DNA of 62,108 nucleotides from Clostridia bacterium (GCA_017387685.1 JAFOEU010000112.1:1-62108); one strand, 5' to 3'. Numbered from the stretch's first letter, positions 50,034 through 58,576 are shown. Notes: generated by a model from the sequence alone, not told the origin. A program made the numbers and translations.

Positions 50034-50228
50034 TTATTTGCCGCCGAGAAGCTTTTCACAAGACACGATAGTGAAAAACTGTCCTCGATACTGTTCTTGA
50101 AAAACGCTGATCGCGTGCGATCGATCTCCCGCCTCAACAAGCGCGACACCCTTGGCGAAGTTGTTCTGCTTCTCGGGAGGCAGGTTATATACCACCTTGT
50201 ACGTCTCCCACTTTCCGTAAAATCCCAT
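50034..50228 (-). CDS. Small hypothetical protein, small partner of duplicated pair (copy 2)
   Basis: A 64-residue protein: TYKVVYNLPP, then a helix with AISVFQEQYRGQFFTIVSCE. It is similar to the 57-residue protein at 51528 (TFKIVYYDN...AIYKFQQEYG...VVRDCEEF). A beta-beta-alpha-beta fold is plausible. AGGGAGAAGAAAC precedes the ATG. It lies between 50241 and 49425 in the same operon. Confidence 0.68.
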   Translation of the reverse strand: MGFYGKWETYKVVYNLPPEKQNNFAKGVALVEAGDRSHAISVFQEQYRGQFFTIVSCEKLLGGK

Positions 50229-50240
50229 GTTTCTTCTCCC

Positions 50241-50861
50241 TTATATGTTTAATATGTTTGAAACTATTTCTTTTGTGCAAAAACGGTAAAGGATCATTTC
50301 CTCGGCAATACGGCGCCCTTCTTCGTCGATCACCGATTTCGGAGCATTGCAGCTTATCAGATATTCGTATCTCTGTACTCTGTTCATGAGAAGCATCGGA
50401 GAATAATCCTTTTTGGGCAAACGCTTCAAGCACTGTTCTTCAAACCACTCGTGATGTCGTTCGAGAACCTCATATTCCTCGTCAGTCAGGTCTGCCCACA
50501 TCTCTCTCATTTGATAAAGATCGTCAAGATTATATTCGCCCGCGTCAAAGACTTCGTCGAAGTCGCGAACGTATGTGTTCCAGACGTCAAGGTGCGTGGG
50601 TGTAAGAATATCCTCCGGATTCTCACCGTTATCAAATCTCGCGTGTGCCTTTCCGATTGTCTCCAGCGCCTGCACAAATGCCTCGTATTCCGCAACAATC
50701 GCATCCGCATCCGCCGCAGCGCAGGATACCTCATATGTTTTGGTAAAAGACGGCTCAATCGGATCGTAATACGTAATGGTCAGCTTTCCATCATTGATGC
50801 TCTCAAAGAGGTTGCGGATGTGCTGAATAGGGGGTGTTTCAAGTCTCTTTTCGTCGATCAT
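50241..50861 (-). CDS. Hypothetical acidic protein of the accessory operon
   Basis: A 206-residue, strongly acidic, mostly helical protein without recognised motif. It has a segment EYEVLERHHEWFEEQ and a C-terminal RRIAEEMILYRF. The ATG at 50861 follows AAAAAGGAGATTCGCC; a longer reading from 50894 starts ahead of this ribosome site. It is preceded by a gap of 117 bases, where an additional promoter could lie, and followed by the small gene at 50034. Confidence 0.68.
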   Translation of the reverse strand: MIDEKRLETPPIQHIRNLFESINDGKLTITYYDPIEPSFTKTYEVSCAAADADAIVAEYEAFVQALETIGKAHARFDNGENPEDILTPTHLDVWNTYVRDFDEVFDAGEYNLDDLYQMREMWADLTDEEYEVLERHHEWFEEQCLKRLPKKDYSPMLLMNRVQRYEYLISCNAPKSVIDEEGRRIAEEMILYRFCTKEIVSNILNI

Positions 50862-50977
50862 GGCGAATCTCCTTTTTATTTTTGGTATATTCAAATTATA
50901 ACGTTCTTTAAAAGATAAAATTGTTCTGAAATTTATCGACTAATATACCGTTTTTTTAATCGACGGCATACTTATGA

Positions 50978-51496
50978 TCAATAAGTTAAATCCCAAAACC
51001 ATTTTGCGAACAACGCTGAAAAACTAATTCGCGCCATTTGACGTTTTGATTCACTCAAATTGCAGGTATCAACACCAAAATCATCCGTATTAATGCCAAA
51101 ATGTTCTCGAACAAAATTCTCATCATCCCAGTCCATAATCTTTAAGGAAGTAATCATTTCCTCAAGTATCGCCTTCCATTCTTCAAAAGTAAGGGTGTCT
51201 GGATGCGTGTGTAGCTTGGAAAGGATGTCCTCAATCATAGGTCTCAGCGTACGTACCAACCACATCTGAATATCCAAAACATCGTAATCACTATAACCTC
51301 GTTTCGCGCGCTGACGGCGGTAGCGGTGCTCATCGCGTTTGTCGAGAAGACCGTACCAAAAAAGCTTAAGTCTTACCTTTAAACGCGTTTTTCCGTTCTT
51401 ATACGTCAGATCCTCTCCAAAAAGCTCGGCTACGCTGAACTCACCTGTAATAACAGTGTCCTGCTCGTCGTCGAGAATACTTTTTCTTCTTCGCAT
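50978..51496 (-). CDS. Hypothetical protein, large partner of duplicated pair (copy 1)
   Basis: A 172-residue protein. It has the block RRQRAKRGYSDYDVLDIQMW shared in outline with the protein at 49425, then a helical acidic part (PMIEDILSKL, WDDENFVREHFGI). The ATG at 51496 follows CGGAGGCACAA; a GTG at 51526 would overlap the upstream gene's end and has no site. The small partner gene 51528 lies just upstream, mirroring the order 50034-49425. Confidence 0.68.
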   Translation of the reverse strand: MRRRKSILDDEQDTVITGEFSVAELFGEDLTYKNGKTRLKVRLKLFWYGLLDKRDEHRYRRQRAKRGYSDYDVLDIQMWLVRTLRPMIEDILSKLHTHPDTLTFEEWKAILEEMITSLKIMDWDDENFVREHFGINTDDFGVDTCNLSESKRQMARISFSALFAKWFWDLTY

Positions 51497-51527
51497 TTGT
51501 GCCTCCGTTTTGTGATCAAAGTTCACC

Positions 51528-51701
51528 TTATTTAAACTCTTCGCAATCTCTTACGACCGTGCTGCTTCCGTATTCCTGCTGAAACTTATATATAGCTTCG
51601 CCGCGGGTGTATGCCTCGACAAACGTTGATCTGCGCTTGTCACCGTACTTTACGGTGTTATCGTAGTAAACAATCTTAAACGTCTTTGTGGGTCCAAACA
51701 T
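51528..51701 (-). CDS. Small hypothetical protein, small partner of duplicated pair (copy 1)
   Basis: A 57-residue protein: TFKIVYYDNTVKYG, a basic stretch, AYTRGEAIYKFQQEYG and VVRDCEEFK. It is a paralogue of the protein at 50034. The ATG at 51701 is chosen because GGGAGGATTATGAA precedes it at proper spacing; an in-frame ATA/ATG further up would begin before that site. Confidence 0.68.
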   Translation of the reverse strand: MFGPTKTFKIVYYDNTVKYGDKRRSTFVEAYTRGEAIYKFQQEYGSSTVVRDCEEFK

Positions 51702-51744
51702 TTCATAATCCTCCCATGTTATCAATTATTGATATAAATTTTAA

Positions 51745-52038
51745 TTAATCTCTTCTCATATAATAACCGTAATTTTCCCAATATGCGTCTTTGGTGCGAC
51801 AGTAAGCACTATAGGCTCTCTTAAAGGGCTCTGTCAGCGATTCATCCTCAAATACCAAATCGCCGTTAGAAATAGGATCGCCGTTGATTGTTTCCCAGCA
51901 ATAATGTGAATAATATCCGTTTTCATTCGTCTTCTCGGTTCTCGCTGCAATTTCAGGAGCCGTAATTTCCGTAATTATGAACCTGGTTTTAGTGTAGGTA
52001 GAAACAACGACCTTGCCGATAAAATTATTAAGTGTCAT
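51745..52038 (-). CDS. Hypothetical protein of the accessory operon
   Basis: A 97-residue protein with a beta-rich N-terminus (IGKVVVSTYTKTRFIITEI) and a tyrosine-rich C-terminus (KDAYWENYGYYMRRD). No family is recognised. AAGGAGATATC precedes the ATG. It lies between the interrupted gene 52099-52683 and the small gene at 51528. Confidence 0.68.
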   Translation of the reverse strand: MTLNNFIGKVVVSTYTKTRFIITEITAPEIAARTEKTNENGYYSHYCWETINGDPISNGDLVFEDESLTEPFKRAYSAYCRTKDAYWENYGYYMRRD

Positions 52039-52098
52039 GATATCTCCTTCCGAGGATGGACGGATAACCGCCCATCCTTGTTAGTTATAAGTGTAAAC

Positions 52099-52683
52099 TT
52101 AGGCGTTGACGAATTCGCGGAAACGACGGAGGGCGTTGATGACGGTATAGTTGCCTTGGGCTCCAATGTGGAACTTCGAACCACCGATATCGTAGACATG
52201 TACGATATTATCAATGCAACTCTTCAGTGTGTGCCAGGAAAGTCCTTCTTCCTTGAGAACCTTCTTAATCGCATGACTGTAGGAAAATACAGTGCTGGGA
52301 TTTCCGGAAGCCTAAAATTCACGATAGCCGGCGTTTGCCAGATATTCTTCGAACTCGGTCTCAATATTCCCCTTGGAAGCCACAGATGCGGCAGGTCTTC
52401 TTCCACGTCCAACAGACGGCGTGGTTGCGCGAGCCAATGCCAACTCCGCGGCTGCTCTCGCCAAACGCTCATGCTCGTTTGCCCGCTTTTCAGCAATAGC
52501 CGCATCAACCTCGTCCTTGAGACTGCCCTCAGCAACCACGACGTCAACCATGAAGGATTCGGGAATCGCCAATCTAAGCTCTTTTCCGTTATTAAACTTA
52601 ACGGTAACGAACGTACCATTTTCCTTAGTCTCTCTGCCGATAACCTCACCGATACCGAAAATCTTGTGCTTAACTGTCTGCAT
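52099..52683 (-). CDS. Hypothetical protein interrupted by an in-frame TAG codon
   Basis: Reading from the ATG at 52683 (GGAGGGCATGTAAA upstream), 123 codons lead to TAG at 52314-52312. The same frame then continues for 70 sense codons to TAA at 52101-52099. The N-terminal part begins with a small beta-barrel-like segment (HKIFGIGEVIGRE, VTVKFNNGKELRLAIPESF), then a charged helix. The part after TAG is a credible domain (YSHAIKKVLKEEGLSWHTLK, GAQGNYTVINALRRFREFVNA). No start codon with a ribosome site lies after the TAG. It is either a nonsense mutation or a readthrough product; the function is unknown. Confidence 0.6.
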
Positions 52684-52788
52684 TTTACATGCCCTCCTGT
52701 AATATATTATTTCTTTTTACCTTTGCCGTTCTCACCATTATCGCAGCCCCACATATACAATTATGATTCACTTGTAATTACGCTTTGT

Positions 52789-52817
52789 ATTATATCACAT
52801 TTTCCCGTTTTTGTCAA
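52789..52817 (-). promoter_or_regulatory. Promoter of the accessory operon 52683-48059
   Basis: On the minus strand perfect TTGACA (52817-52812), 17 bases, TATAAT (52794-52789). Downstream, 52758-52776 holds ACAAGTGA and ATAATTG elements also found at the promoter at 55876-55904. The remaining 52684-52980 has CTTGTAATT repeats only. Confidence 0.7.
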
Positions 52818-52980
52818 GAAGTTTTTTAAAAATATTTTTGTAATATCAAAAATTTATCAATCTACATATAAATGCGCCTCTTTACAACGCAATCGAAGCG
52901 TTTTTGCTTGTAATTGTAAATTTGCAACAATACAAAGAACGCGCAAAGGTTAAACACCGCTGCGCGTCATGTATTTAATT

Positions 52981-54717
52981 TTACTTAGTAATTTGGTTTA
53001 TTAAATTCTGATAACGTATATTTAGAGAATCATCAGTAAACAAACATCCACAATCATTATCTGCTTCACCTCGATAACGATAATTATAAGTGCCAATATG
53101 GCCATGTACTGTTAAAATTGATGTGTTGGATGTTTCAAATGCGTTGATTTTTATAGCTTCATCTAATATTGAAAAAAGTTCTTCCATATCTTTTGGAGAT
53201 ATTTTTTTCGTCTTCGTTTTTCCTGAACCAAACCCAACATCATAGAAAACTGTAATTGTATCGTTATCAATTCTGTAGCCCGAAATGTGTTCGCCCATCG
53301 GCCTAAAAGAAGACCAGCCTTTTTTATAACTAATGTATAGGTTGTAAGCTACAGCTCCTTTTTCATTTGGTGCCTCATCAATCCCTACTTGGCTGACAAT
53401 ATTATTCGAACATTTGTCTAAATACTTTTTATATTTTTTTAGTATTGAACGATAATCAGAATACTTTTTTGCCACCTTTTGGTTTGCCGCTTTTCGTAAT
53501 TCCTTTACTTTTTTATCACAAAAATTGATTGCCACATCAATTGATTTATCAAGTTCTAAAACACTTTTGATGTTCAGTTCTTTCATAATTGCCCGAATTT
53601 TGGAACTATAACCAGATGGGTTCTTGACACCATTATGACGTGCAAACACTTCAAAATCAACAAATTCATTCCCCGAGGAAAAGCTGTTTTTTAAAGATCT
53701 AACTTTCACTCCTTTTGAAGCCTCTCCTGTTGAAGTTGAAATACTTTCGGAATCAACATCCAGGCCATAAGCAATATCAATCTCTTGATCCCCTGCTTTG
53801 TCGCTACCACAAAAATCACCATACCACATAATTCTGCTGATGTATTCTTTGAATTCGTCAGGATACTCCTTTTGCAAATACCACCTCATATAACATATCA
53901 TTTGAGGATCTTCGCCTATGTCTTTTTTGTAAACCTTTTGTCCGCACACATGATGCTTTTTGGTCGGAGTAAGAAAATAATTAAATGGATGAGCAAAACG
54001 CAAGAATTTAGCAACAATTACTCTTTTGGAAGTCTCGTCAATCTCCATTTTTCTAATTTTATCCGACTCTTTGAGAAAATCGTCGCTGTGACCAATTGGA
54101 TAGAATTTTTCCGAAAGTATCGCGTCACCCATTTCTACACCATCAACATTAAAATGCTCTCCTGCATCAAAAATATGTGACAATTTATAATTACCTAAAA
54201 AGCCTGGATTGAGCCCCTTATCAATTTTCACTCCTCTATATTCGCTGATTTTGTTATCAATAAAGAAGCCGAAACTGTAAGGAAATTTATGTTCATAAAA
54301 TACCGCTCTCAGTTCTTCATCATCAAAAGGAACAAACTTATCCAATGCCATTTTATACACAAAGGCCGGGAAAGCGTTGTCAGCAAAAAAATATTCGAAT
54401 TCATCGTATGTATTTTGAGTTAGCCATCCTCTTCTAAGTTTATAATAGCCTTTTTCTCCCCATGTTGATATGCGCTTGCCACCATTATTTCCAAACCTAA
54501 CGCAGCAGCTCAATTTATCCCAATTCTCTTCCCTTGTGTATTCCATCAACACTCGGTGCCAAGCCTTAATAACGTCAGGACCGGGAAGTCGATCTTTAAC
54601 AAACTTATTAAAAAATTCTCCTATAGTTTTGGCTTTATCTGTAGGCAATAATCCTATACCAGTTGTACCGTTAATAGATGGTTCTTGAATTTTTGAAATT
54701 TTCTCTTCGAGTGTCAT
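52981..54717 (-). CDS. HNH-like nuclease candidate, large partner of a two-gene system
   Basis: A 578-residue protein, family not recognised. A possible HNH (beta-beta-alpha metal) site is formed by His181 in YKLSHIFDAG, Asn246 in HPFNYFLTP and His255 in TPTKKHH, with the usual eight residues between Asn and the last His. The C-terminal third is basic then beta-rich (VFYDVGFGSGKTKTKK). The ATG at 54717 follows GGAGGATAATAAA; a TTG at 54732 is rejected. It follows the gene at 54736 by 18 bases in the same operon, next to the integrase, a usual slot for restriction or other defence systems. Confidence 0.6.
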   Translation of the reverse strand: MTLEEKISKIQEPSINGTTGIGLLPTDKAKTIGEFFNKFVKDRLPGPDVIKAWHRVLMEYTREENWDKLSCCVRFGNNGGKRISTWGEKGYYKLRRGWLTQNTYDEFEYFFADNAFPAFVYKMALDKFVPFDDEELRAVFYEHKFPYSFGFFIDNKISEYRGVKIDKGLNPGFLGNYKLSHIFDAGEHFNVDGVEMGDAILSEKFYPIGHSDDFLKESDKIRKMEIDETSKRVIVAKFLRFAHPFNYFLTPTKKHHVCGQKVYKKDIGEDPQMICYMRWYLQKEYPDEFKEYISRIMWYGDFCGSDKAGDQEIDIAYGLDVDSESISTSTGEASKGVKVRSLKNSFSSGNEFVDFEVFARHNGVKNPSGYSSKIRAIMKELNIKSVLELDKSIDVAINFCDKKVKELRKAANQKVAKKYSDYRSILKKYKKYLDKCSNNIVSQVGIDEAPNEKGAVAYNLYISYKKGWSSFRPMGEHISGYRIDNDTITVFYDVGFGSGKTKTKKISPKDMEELFSILDEAIKINAFETSNTSILTVHGHIGTYNYRYRGEADNDCGCLFTDDSLNIRYQNLINQITK

Positions 54718-54735
54718 TTTATTATCCTCCAACTA

Positions 54736-55824
54736 TTACAACTTGATTTTTTCAATTTGATGTCCAAGCTCTAATATTGCATATTCGATAAATTTTTCTA
54801 AATTTGAGGCTCCCCATTGCGTACAAACTATAACCTGTTCTCCGGAGCTTAAGTAAATTATTTCATCCTCTTTAATGAAATAACGTTTCACGCCGCCGTT
54901 GCCTTTGTATTTATCCGGCACATCTTCGATGCGTTTCACCGTTCCAAGACTACCTTGCAGGGAACCCGGAAAAGCTTCTTCAAGTTCTTCAAATGTGGCG
55001 GGGTGATAATCTTCAACATACTTTTGAACCACGGCAAGAACAAGCCTGCTCTTACCGTAAGTCTTTCCTTCAAATAAGTATTTCGAAAAATCTTTGCCTT
55101 GACTCGCGGTTTGCTGCGGTTTAACCTTTTCGTACTTATCTTTGTATAAGGCCTTGCCGAAAGTATTTAACGCGGCCCTGACGTTAGTCCAGTTGCGTTT
55201 CTCACCCGCGGACGCGATTTTCATGCTGACGTAGACATTCAATTCTTCAATATAATTGTAGGCGTTAAGCAAAGGGGATTCCTGACGGATTTCTTCTCGT
55301 ATTATCGACTCTGCCAACTCATTCGGCAAATTACCGGCTTCAAAGTCAGCGTAAAAGATGCTCCATAGATTTCTTATCCTCAATATATAATCATTGGCAG
55401 TAAAGCTTGATCTTTTTTTCTCTGTTCCATTAACCATAAAGTTGATAAATACAGACTTGATCTGCTCGTCATTGGTAAAACCCTCAGCCGGAACCGCATA
55501 CGAAGATACATAATTATGCTGAACGGGAACGCATATCTGTTGGTTTTCCATCTCCCACTCCAACTCTTGAATTACCTCGCGTTCAGTATTGATAATATCA
55601 AAAAAAGTATCCGCCATCTTTTTTATGAACATTATCTCATTGGAATCTTCAATATTTTCCGCGAGGTTCTTGATCAATTTAAGATTCGCCTTAATGTAAT
55701 CATCTTCCATGCGCGACGAGTTGTTTTCATACCAATCAATTTGCTCGTCAATCATTCTTATCAACTGGGCACCATATGTTTGCGACTGATATGTTGGTTT
55801 AACAGTGACGAAATGTGATTTCAT
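54736..55824 (-). CDS. Hypothetical protein, first gene of the candidate two-gene defence system
   Basis: A 362-residue protein. The N-terminal 230 residues are helical. The C-terminal 120 residues form a distinct module (FEGKTYGKSRLVLAVVQKYV, FEELEEAFPGSLQGSLGTV, RYFIKEDEIIYL, VCTQWGASNLEKFIEYA) that I know from assorted uncharacterised proteins near restriction-type genes. It probably recognises DNA or protein; this is inference. AAAAAGGAGATTTTAT precedes the ATG; promoter at 55876-55904. It is coupled to the HNH-like gene. Confidence 0.65.
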   Translation of the reverse strand: MKSHFVTVKPTYQSQTYGAQLIRMIDEQIDWYENNSSRMEDDYIKANLKLIKNLAENIEDSNEIMFIKKMADTFFDIINTEREVIQELEWEMENQQICVPVQHNYVSSYAVPAEGFTNDEQIKSVFINFMVNGTEKKRSSFTANDYILRIRNLWSIFYADFEAGNLPNELAESIIREEIRQESPLLNAYNYIEELNVYVSMKIASAGEKRNWTNVRAALNTFGKALYKDKYEKVKPQQTASQGKDFSKYLFEGKTYGKSRLVLAVVQKYVEDYHPATFEELEEAFPGSLQGSLGTVKRIEDVPDKYKGNGGVKRYFIKEDEIIYLSSGEQVIVCTQWGASNLEKFIEYAILELGHQIEKIKL

Positions 55825-55875
55825 ATAAAATCTCCTTTTTATAAATTACTATGCTACAATCAATTATCACTTGTT

Positions 55876-55904
55876 ATTATATCACTAACGCAATCCATTG
55901 TCAA
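55876..55904 (-). promoter_or_regulatory. Promoter of the two-gene candidate defence operon
   Basis: On the minus strand perfect TTGACA (55904-55899), 17 bases, TATAAT (55881-55876). It is followed at once by ACAAGTGATAATTG (55875-55861), a likely operator shared with the promoter at 52789. Confidence 0.72.
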
Positions 55905-55966
55905 GCACATTTGAGTATTTTTCAAGTGATTGTACGATTTTATTGAAAACAAAATCTCTAAATAAA

Positions 55967-56020
55967 GAAAACCGGTTACTCACAACCGCAAAGGTGTTGA
56001 GTAACCGGTTTTGTTTTTAG
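55967..56020. terminator. Intrinsic terminator of the integrase gene
   Basis: AAAACCGGTTACTCA / TGAGTAACCGGTTTT with a loop of about 16 bases, then TTTTT on the plus strand and a T-rich tract on the other; it lies after the integrase stop. Confidence 0.85.
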
Positions 56021-56039
56021 AATCTACGACTAAGAAAAC

Positions 56040-57179
56040 TCAAGCTTTTTTGAGTATAATGCAGTCAATCTTTTCTGCTGCTTCTGCATCCATCTCGGGA
56101 AGGACGTGTGTGTACGTATTGAGTGTGATCTGCACATCGGAATGCCCTAGTCTCTGCTGTACTACTCTCGGATTGACACCTGCTTGTATCAATGCGGTAG
56201 CGTTACTGTGTCGCAGATCGTGAAAGCGTATCGGAGGTAGTGAGTTAGCTTCAAGAAATCTTCTCCATTTTCTTGACATCGAATCGGGGCGGATAGGAGA
56301 GCCGTCTTCCTGACGAATAACGAATCCGAGATCCTGAAAGCCTCTGCCGTATGCCATCATATCGGTCATATATCGGATCTTTTCCTTGTTGAGATAGGCA
56401 ATCACTTCATCACCGACACATATGTCACGGATACCTGCTTCACTCTTGGGTGCTTTAATGATATAATCATCTTCGCCTCTGACCATATTTCTGCGTATTT
56501 TCAGAAGCTTCTTATGAAAATCAATGTCTTCCCAACGGAGAGCAAGTAATTCACCGCGCCTAAGACCTGCGGTAGTACACAGAAGAAGAGGAAGATACAT
56601 ATCGGTATCTTTGGCTATATCAAGAATATGGTGCATCATATTCACATTATATACATTAGCTTTGTACTTTTTGAGCTTTGGAAGTACGACTCCCTCACAA
56701 GGATTGTAAGAAATCATACGAAGCACAAGCGCCTTCTTCATAGCGGCATTGATGTTGTTGTATGTATCTCTGATATTCTTAGGAGAGAGCCCTCTCGCAA
56801 TCATATCATTAATCATCTTCTGCACATGCTGAGTGCGGAGCGATTGAACATATATATTACCTAAAGCCGGTTTGATATAGTTCTTAATCTTCGTCTTATA
56901 TCCGACTCTCGTCGTTTCTTCTATGTTAGGAAGGTATAGTTCAAGCCACTCATCGAGCCAATCGGAAACCTTCTTGTCGCTCTTACGTATAGCCATGCCG
57001 TTATCCATGTCTACCATCATCTTGCGCATGATAGCGGTAGCCTCTTTTTTCGTGCCTTTAACGGTCTTGTATACACGGTTGCGCTTTCCGGTAAACGCAT
57101 CACGCTCGCCTTCAACGGTTATTTCATAACTGACCGTACCATTACTTCTCTTTCTTTCAACGATATTACCTGTTGCCAT
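56040..57179 (-). CDS. int: Tyrosine-type site-specific integrase
   Basis: A 379-residue phage/ICE-type tyrosine recombinase. N-terminal arm-binding beta-sheet region (residues 1-60), SAM-like core-binding domain (about 70-160), and the catalytic domain with Arg207 (AGLRRGELLALRWEDI), His320 and Arg323 (HDLRHSNAT), His346 (LGHSD) and nucleophile Tyr356 (LNTYTH). All catalytic residues are intact. AAAGGAAATAACACT precedes the ATG. The excisionase gene ends only four bases upstream. A near-identical C-terminal tail occurs as a remnant at 46501. Confidence 0.95.
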   Translation of the reverse strand: MATGNIVERKRSNGTVSYEITVEGERDAFTGKRNRVYKTVKGTKKEATAIMRKMMVDMDNGMAIRKSDKKVSDWLDEWLELYLPNIEETTRVGYKTKIKNYIKPALGNIYVQSLRTQHVQKMINDMIARGLSPKNIRDTYNNINAAMKKALVLRMISYNPCEGVVLPKLKKYKANVYNVNMMHHILDIAKDTDMYLPLLLCTTAGLRRGELLALRWEDIDFHKKLLKIRRNMVRGEDDYIIKAPKSEAGIRDICVGDEVIAYLNKEKIRYMTDMMAYGRGFQDLGFVIRQEDGSPIRPDSMSRKWRRFLEANSLPPIRFHDLRHSNATALIQAGVNPRVVQQRLGHSDVQITLNTYTHVLPEMDAEAAEKIDCIILKKA

Positions 57180-57183
57180 AGTG

Positions 57184-57405
57184 TTATTTCCTTTCTACTA
57201 TCTGATATATAGGTCTGCTTCTCAGCGGTTTCTTCTTGGGCTGAGGCGGATTAAGCAAGGCATGAAGCTTGCTTTCAAGAACACGATACTGTCTGCCGAT
57301 CTGTACGTATTCTACCCCCGAATACTTTACAACATCAAGCGCAGAATCGTATGATATTTTGAGTAGTTCTGCGATCTCTTTTACTGTTAAGTATGTATCT
57401 TTCAT
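57184..57405 (-). CDS. xis: Excisionase-like helix-turn-helix protein
   Basis: A 73-residue MerR/excisionase-type DNA-binding protein: YLTVKEIAELLKISYDSALDVVK and VEYVQIGRQYRVLESKLH form the winged helix-turn-helix, followed by a basic Pro-rich tail. Proteins of this kind steer the integrase toward excision. AGAAGGAGAAAAGAAA precedes the ATG. It is upstream of int in the same transcript. Confidence 0.88.
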   Translation of the reverse strand: MKDTYLTVKEIAELLKISYDSALDVVKYSGVEYVQIGRQYRVLESKLHALLNPPQPKKKPLRSRPIYQIVERK

Positions 57406-57466
57406 TTTCTTTTCTCCTTCTTCTTAGGTATGATATATAGATTAATAATTGAATAATTCGGGTGCC

Positions 57467-57526
57467 GCCTGTCACCAACAGAAGATTTACCTTGAGTTAC
57501 AAGGGTAAACGACCGTTGATGACAGG
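57467..57526. repeat. Nested hairpin between rep and xis
   Basis: Outer stem CCTGTCACCAAC / GTTGATGACAGG (11 of 12 plus a G-T pair) and inner stem TTTACCTTG / CAAGGGTAAA around a 5-base loop. It could be a transcription stop, an RNA structure or part of a replication origin close to the initiator gene. Confidence 0.5.
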
Positions 57527-57550
57527 TAGCATATAAAACATATAATTAGA

Positions 57551-58405
57551 TTATGCTGCGGGGAGATATCTATCCAACTGTGCCAATACCCTACCGTATA
57601 TTTTGGATGATATCGACACCTGACATATGTAATATGTCATAAGCATCTCCATTTTAGCGCGAGTTTTTCTGCCAAGCTCGTTTATTGTTCCATGACCTTG
57701 TAAAAGAGCGTTAAGAATAAATCGCTCAGTATCGGTCATCTTGATATTATCGTTGTTAGTACACGTGGACTTCAAGTAATACACTGTAGGAAAATTTGTT
57801 TTTTCGTAAGGTATTCCCGGATCAAGTGTCAATTCCAAGCGTGTCAATGGATAGTCAAGCTTAGCCTCTGCAGTCTTGTTGTATAACTTAACTCTGCCAA
57901 CAGAAGCCGATTTCGAACCCAAATACTGCGTGTACTCGACTCCGTGCCTTCGTTCAATATACAAACGCCTATCCTTAACGAGAAAGCATCTTGATCTGTC
58001 GACGGGTATGTCAATAGCTAAATCAAAACGCGCTATGTGACTAAGAGATTTTCTACAGTATTGAAGTAGCAATTTGTGTATGATCTTAAATATTTCATTG
58101 TCCGATACCTTGTTAGGATTAAATTCCAACCTATAACGGTCGATCATGATAGATGTTGTTATTAATCCAATACCAAGCCAAAATGAACAATCATTTGTCA
58201 GCTTAAAAAGGTACTGATTACGAAAAGTACCAGGTTTGTTACCTTCCCAAGAGATAATCTCGACACCATCATTAGCAGTTAAACTATAGATAGTTGCATC
58301 TATTATCTCTTTGGCATTCTGATTTGATATCCATATATCAAGCACTATGTTATCGATAGACAAAGTATACGAACCAACAGATAAAGGATTGTGATAATAA
58401 ATCAT
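57551..58405 (-). CDS. Replication initiator-like protein (Rep_trans-like)
   Basis: A 284-residue protein resembling rolling-circle replication initiators of Bacillota plasmids and ICEs. The pattern HIARFDLAIDIPVD, the segment EYTQYLGSKSASVGRVKLYNK and the acidic LTRLELTLD are typical of that group, while the last 70 residues form a helical tail. It would nick at an origin so that the excised element can replicate. I cannot assign the catalytic Tyr. The ATG has no good ribosome site. It lies upstream of xis-int on the same strand; no relaxase or conjugation gene is seen. Confidence 0.65.
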   Translation of the reverse strand: MIYYHNPLSVGSYTLSIDNIVLDIWISNQNAKEIIDATIYSLTANDGVEIISWEGNKPGTFRNQYLFKLTNDCSFWLGIGLITTSIMIDRYRLEFNPNKVSDNEIFKIIHKLLLQYCRKSLSHIARFDLAIDIPVDRSRCFLVKDRRLYIERRHGVEYTQYLGSKSASVGRVKLYNKTAEAKLDYPLTRLELTLDPGIPYEKTNFPTVYYLKSTCTNNDNIKMTDTERFILNALLQGHGTINELGRKTRAKMEMLMTYYICQVSISSKIYGRVLAQLDRYLPAA

Positions 58406-58576
58406 AAACTATGTTTGCGCTACGCGCCTAAAGAGCGATAAACTCCCTCATCTTGATTAGCACTCAATCACAGCGATTCTTCATAAATCATGATTTTACC
58501 TAGTTCTTCAGGCGCACTTTTTCTCCTTCCTTTAATTATTTTGCTCCAAGCCTATCTCTTTTGAAAGTTTAATGTA

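Noticed and set aside
185-52683. Genome-wide reassignment of TAG to an amino acid
   Set aside because: The gene at 185-721 seems to end normally at TAG, and reading past it meets another TAG and then TAA without a domain; one in-frame TAG elsewhere is not enough.
52078-52953. Open plus-strand frame of 291 codons
   Set aside because: It is antisense to the interrupted gene 52099-52683 and its promoter; the minus strand has the ribosome site and the domain-like sequence.
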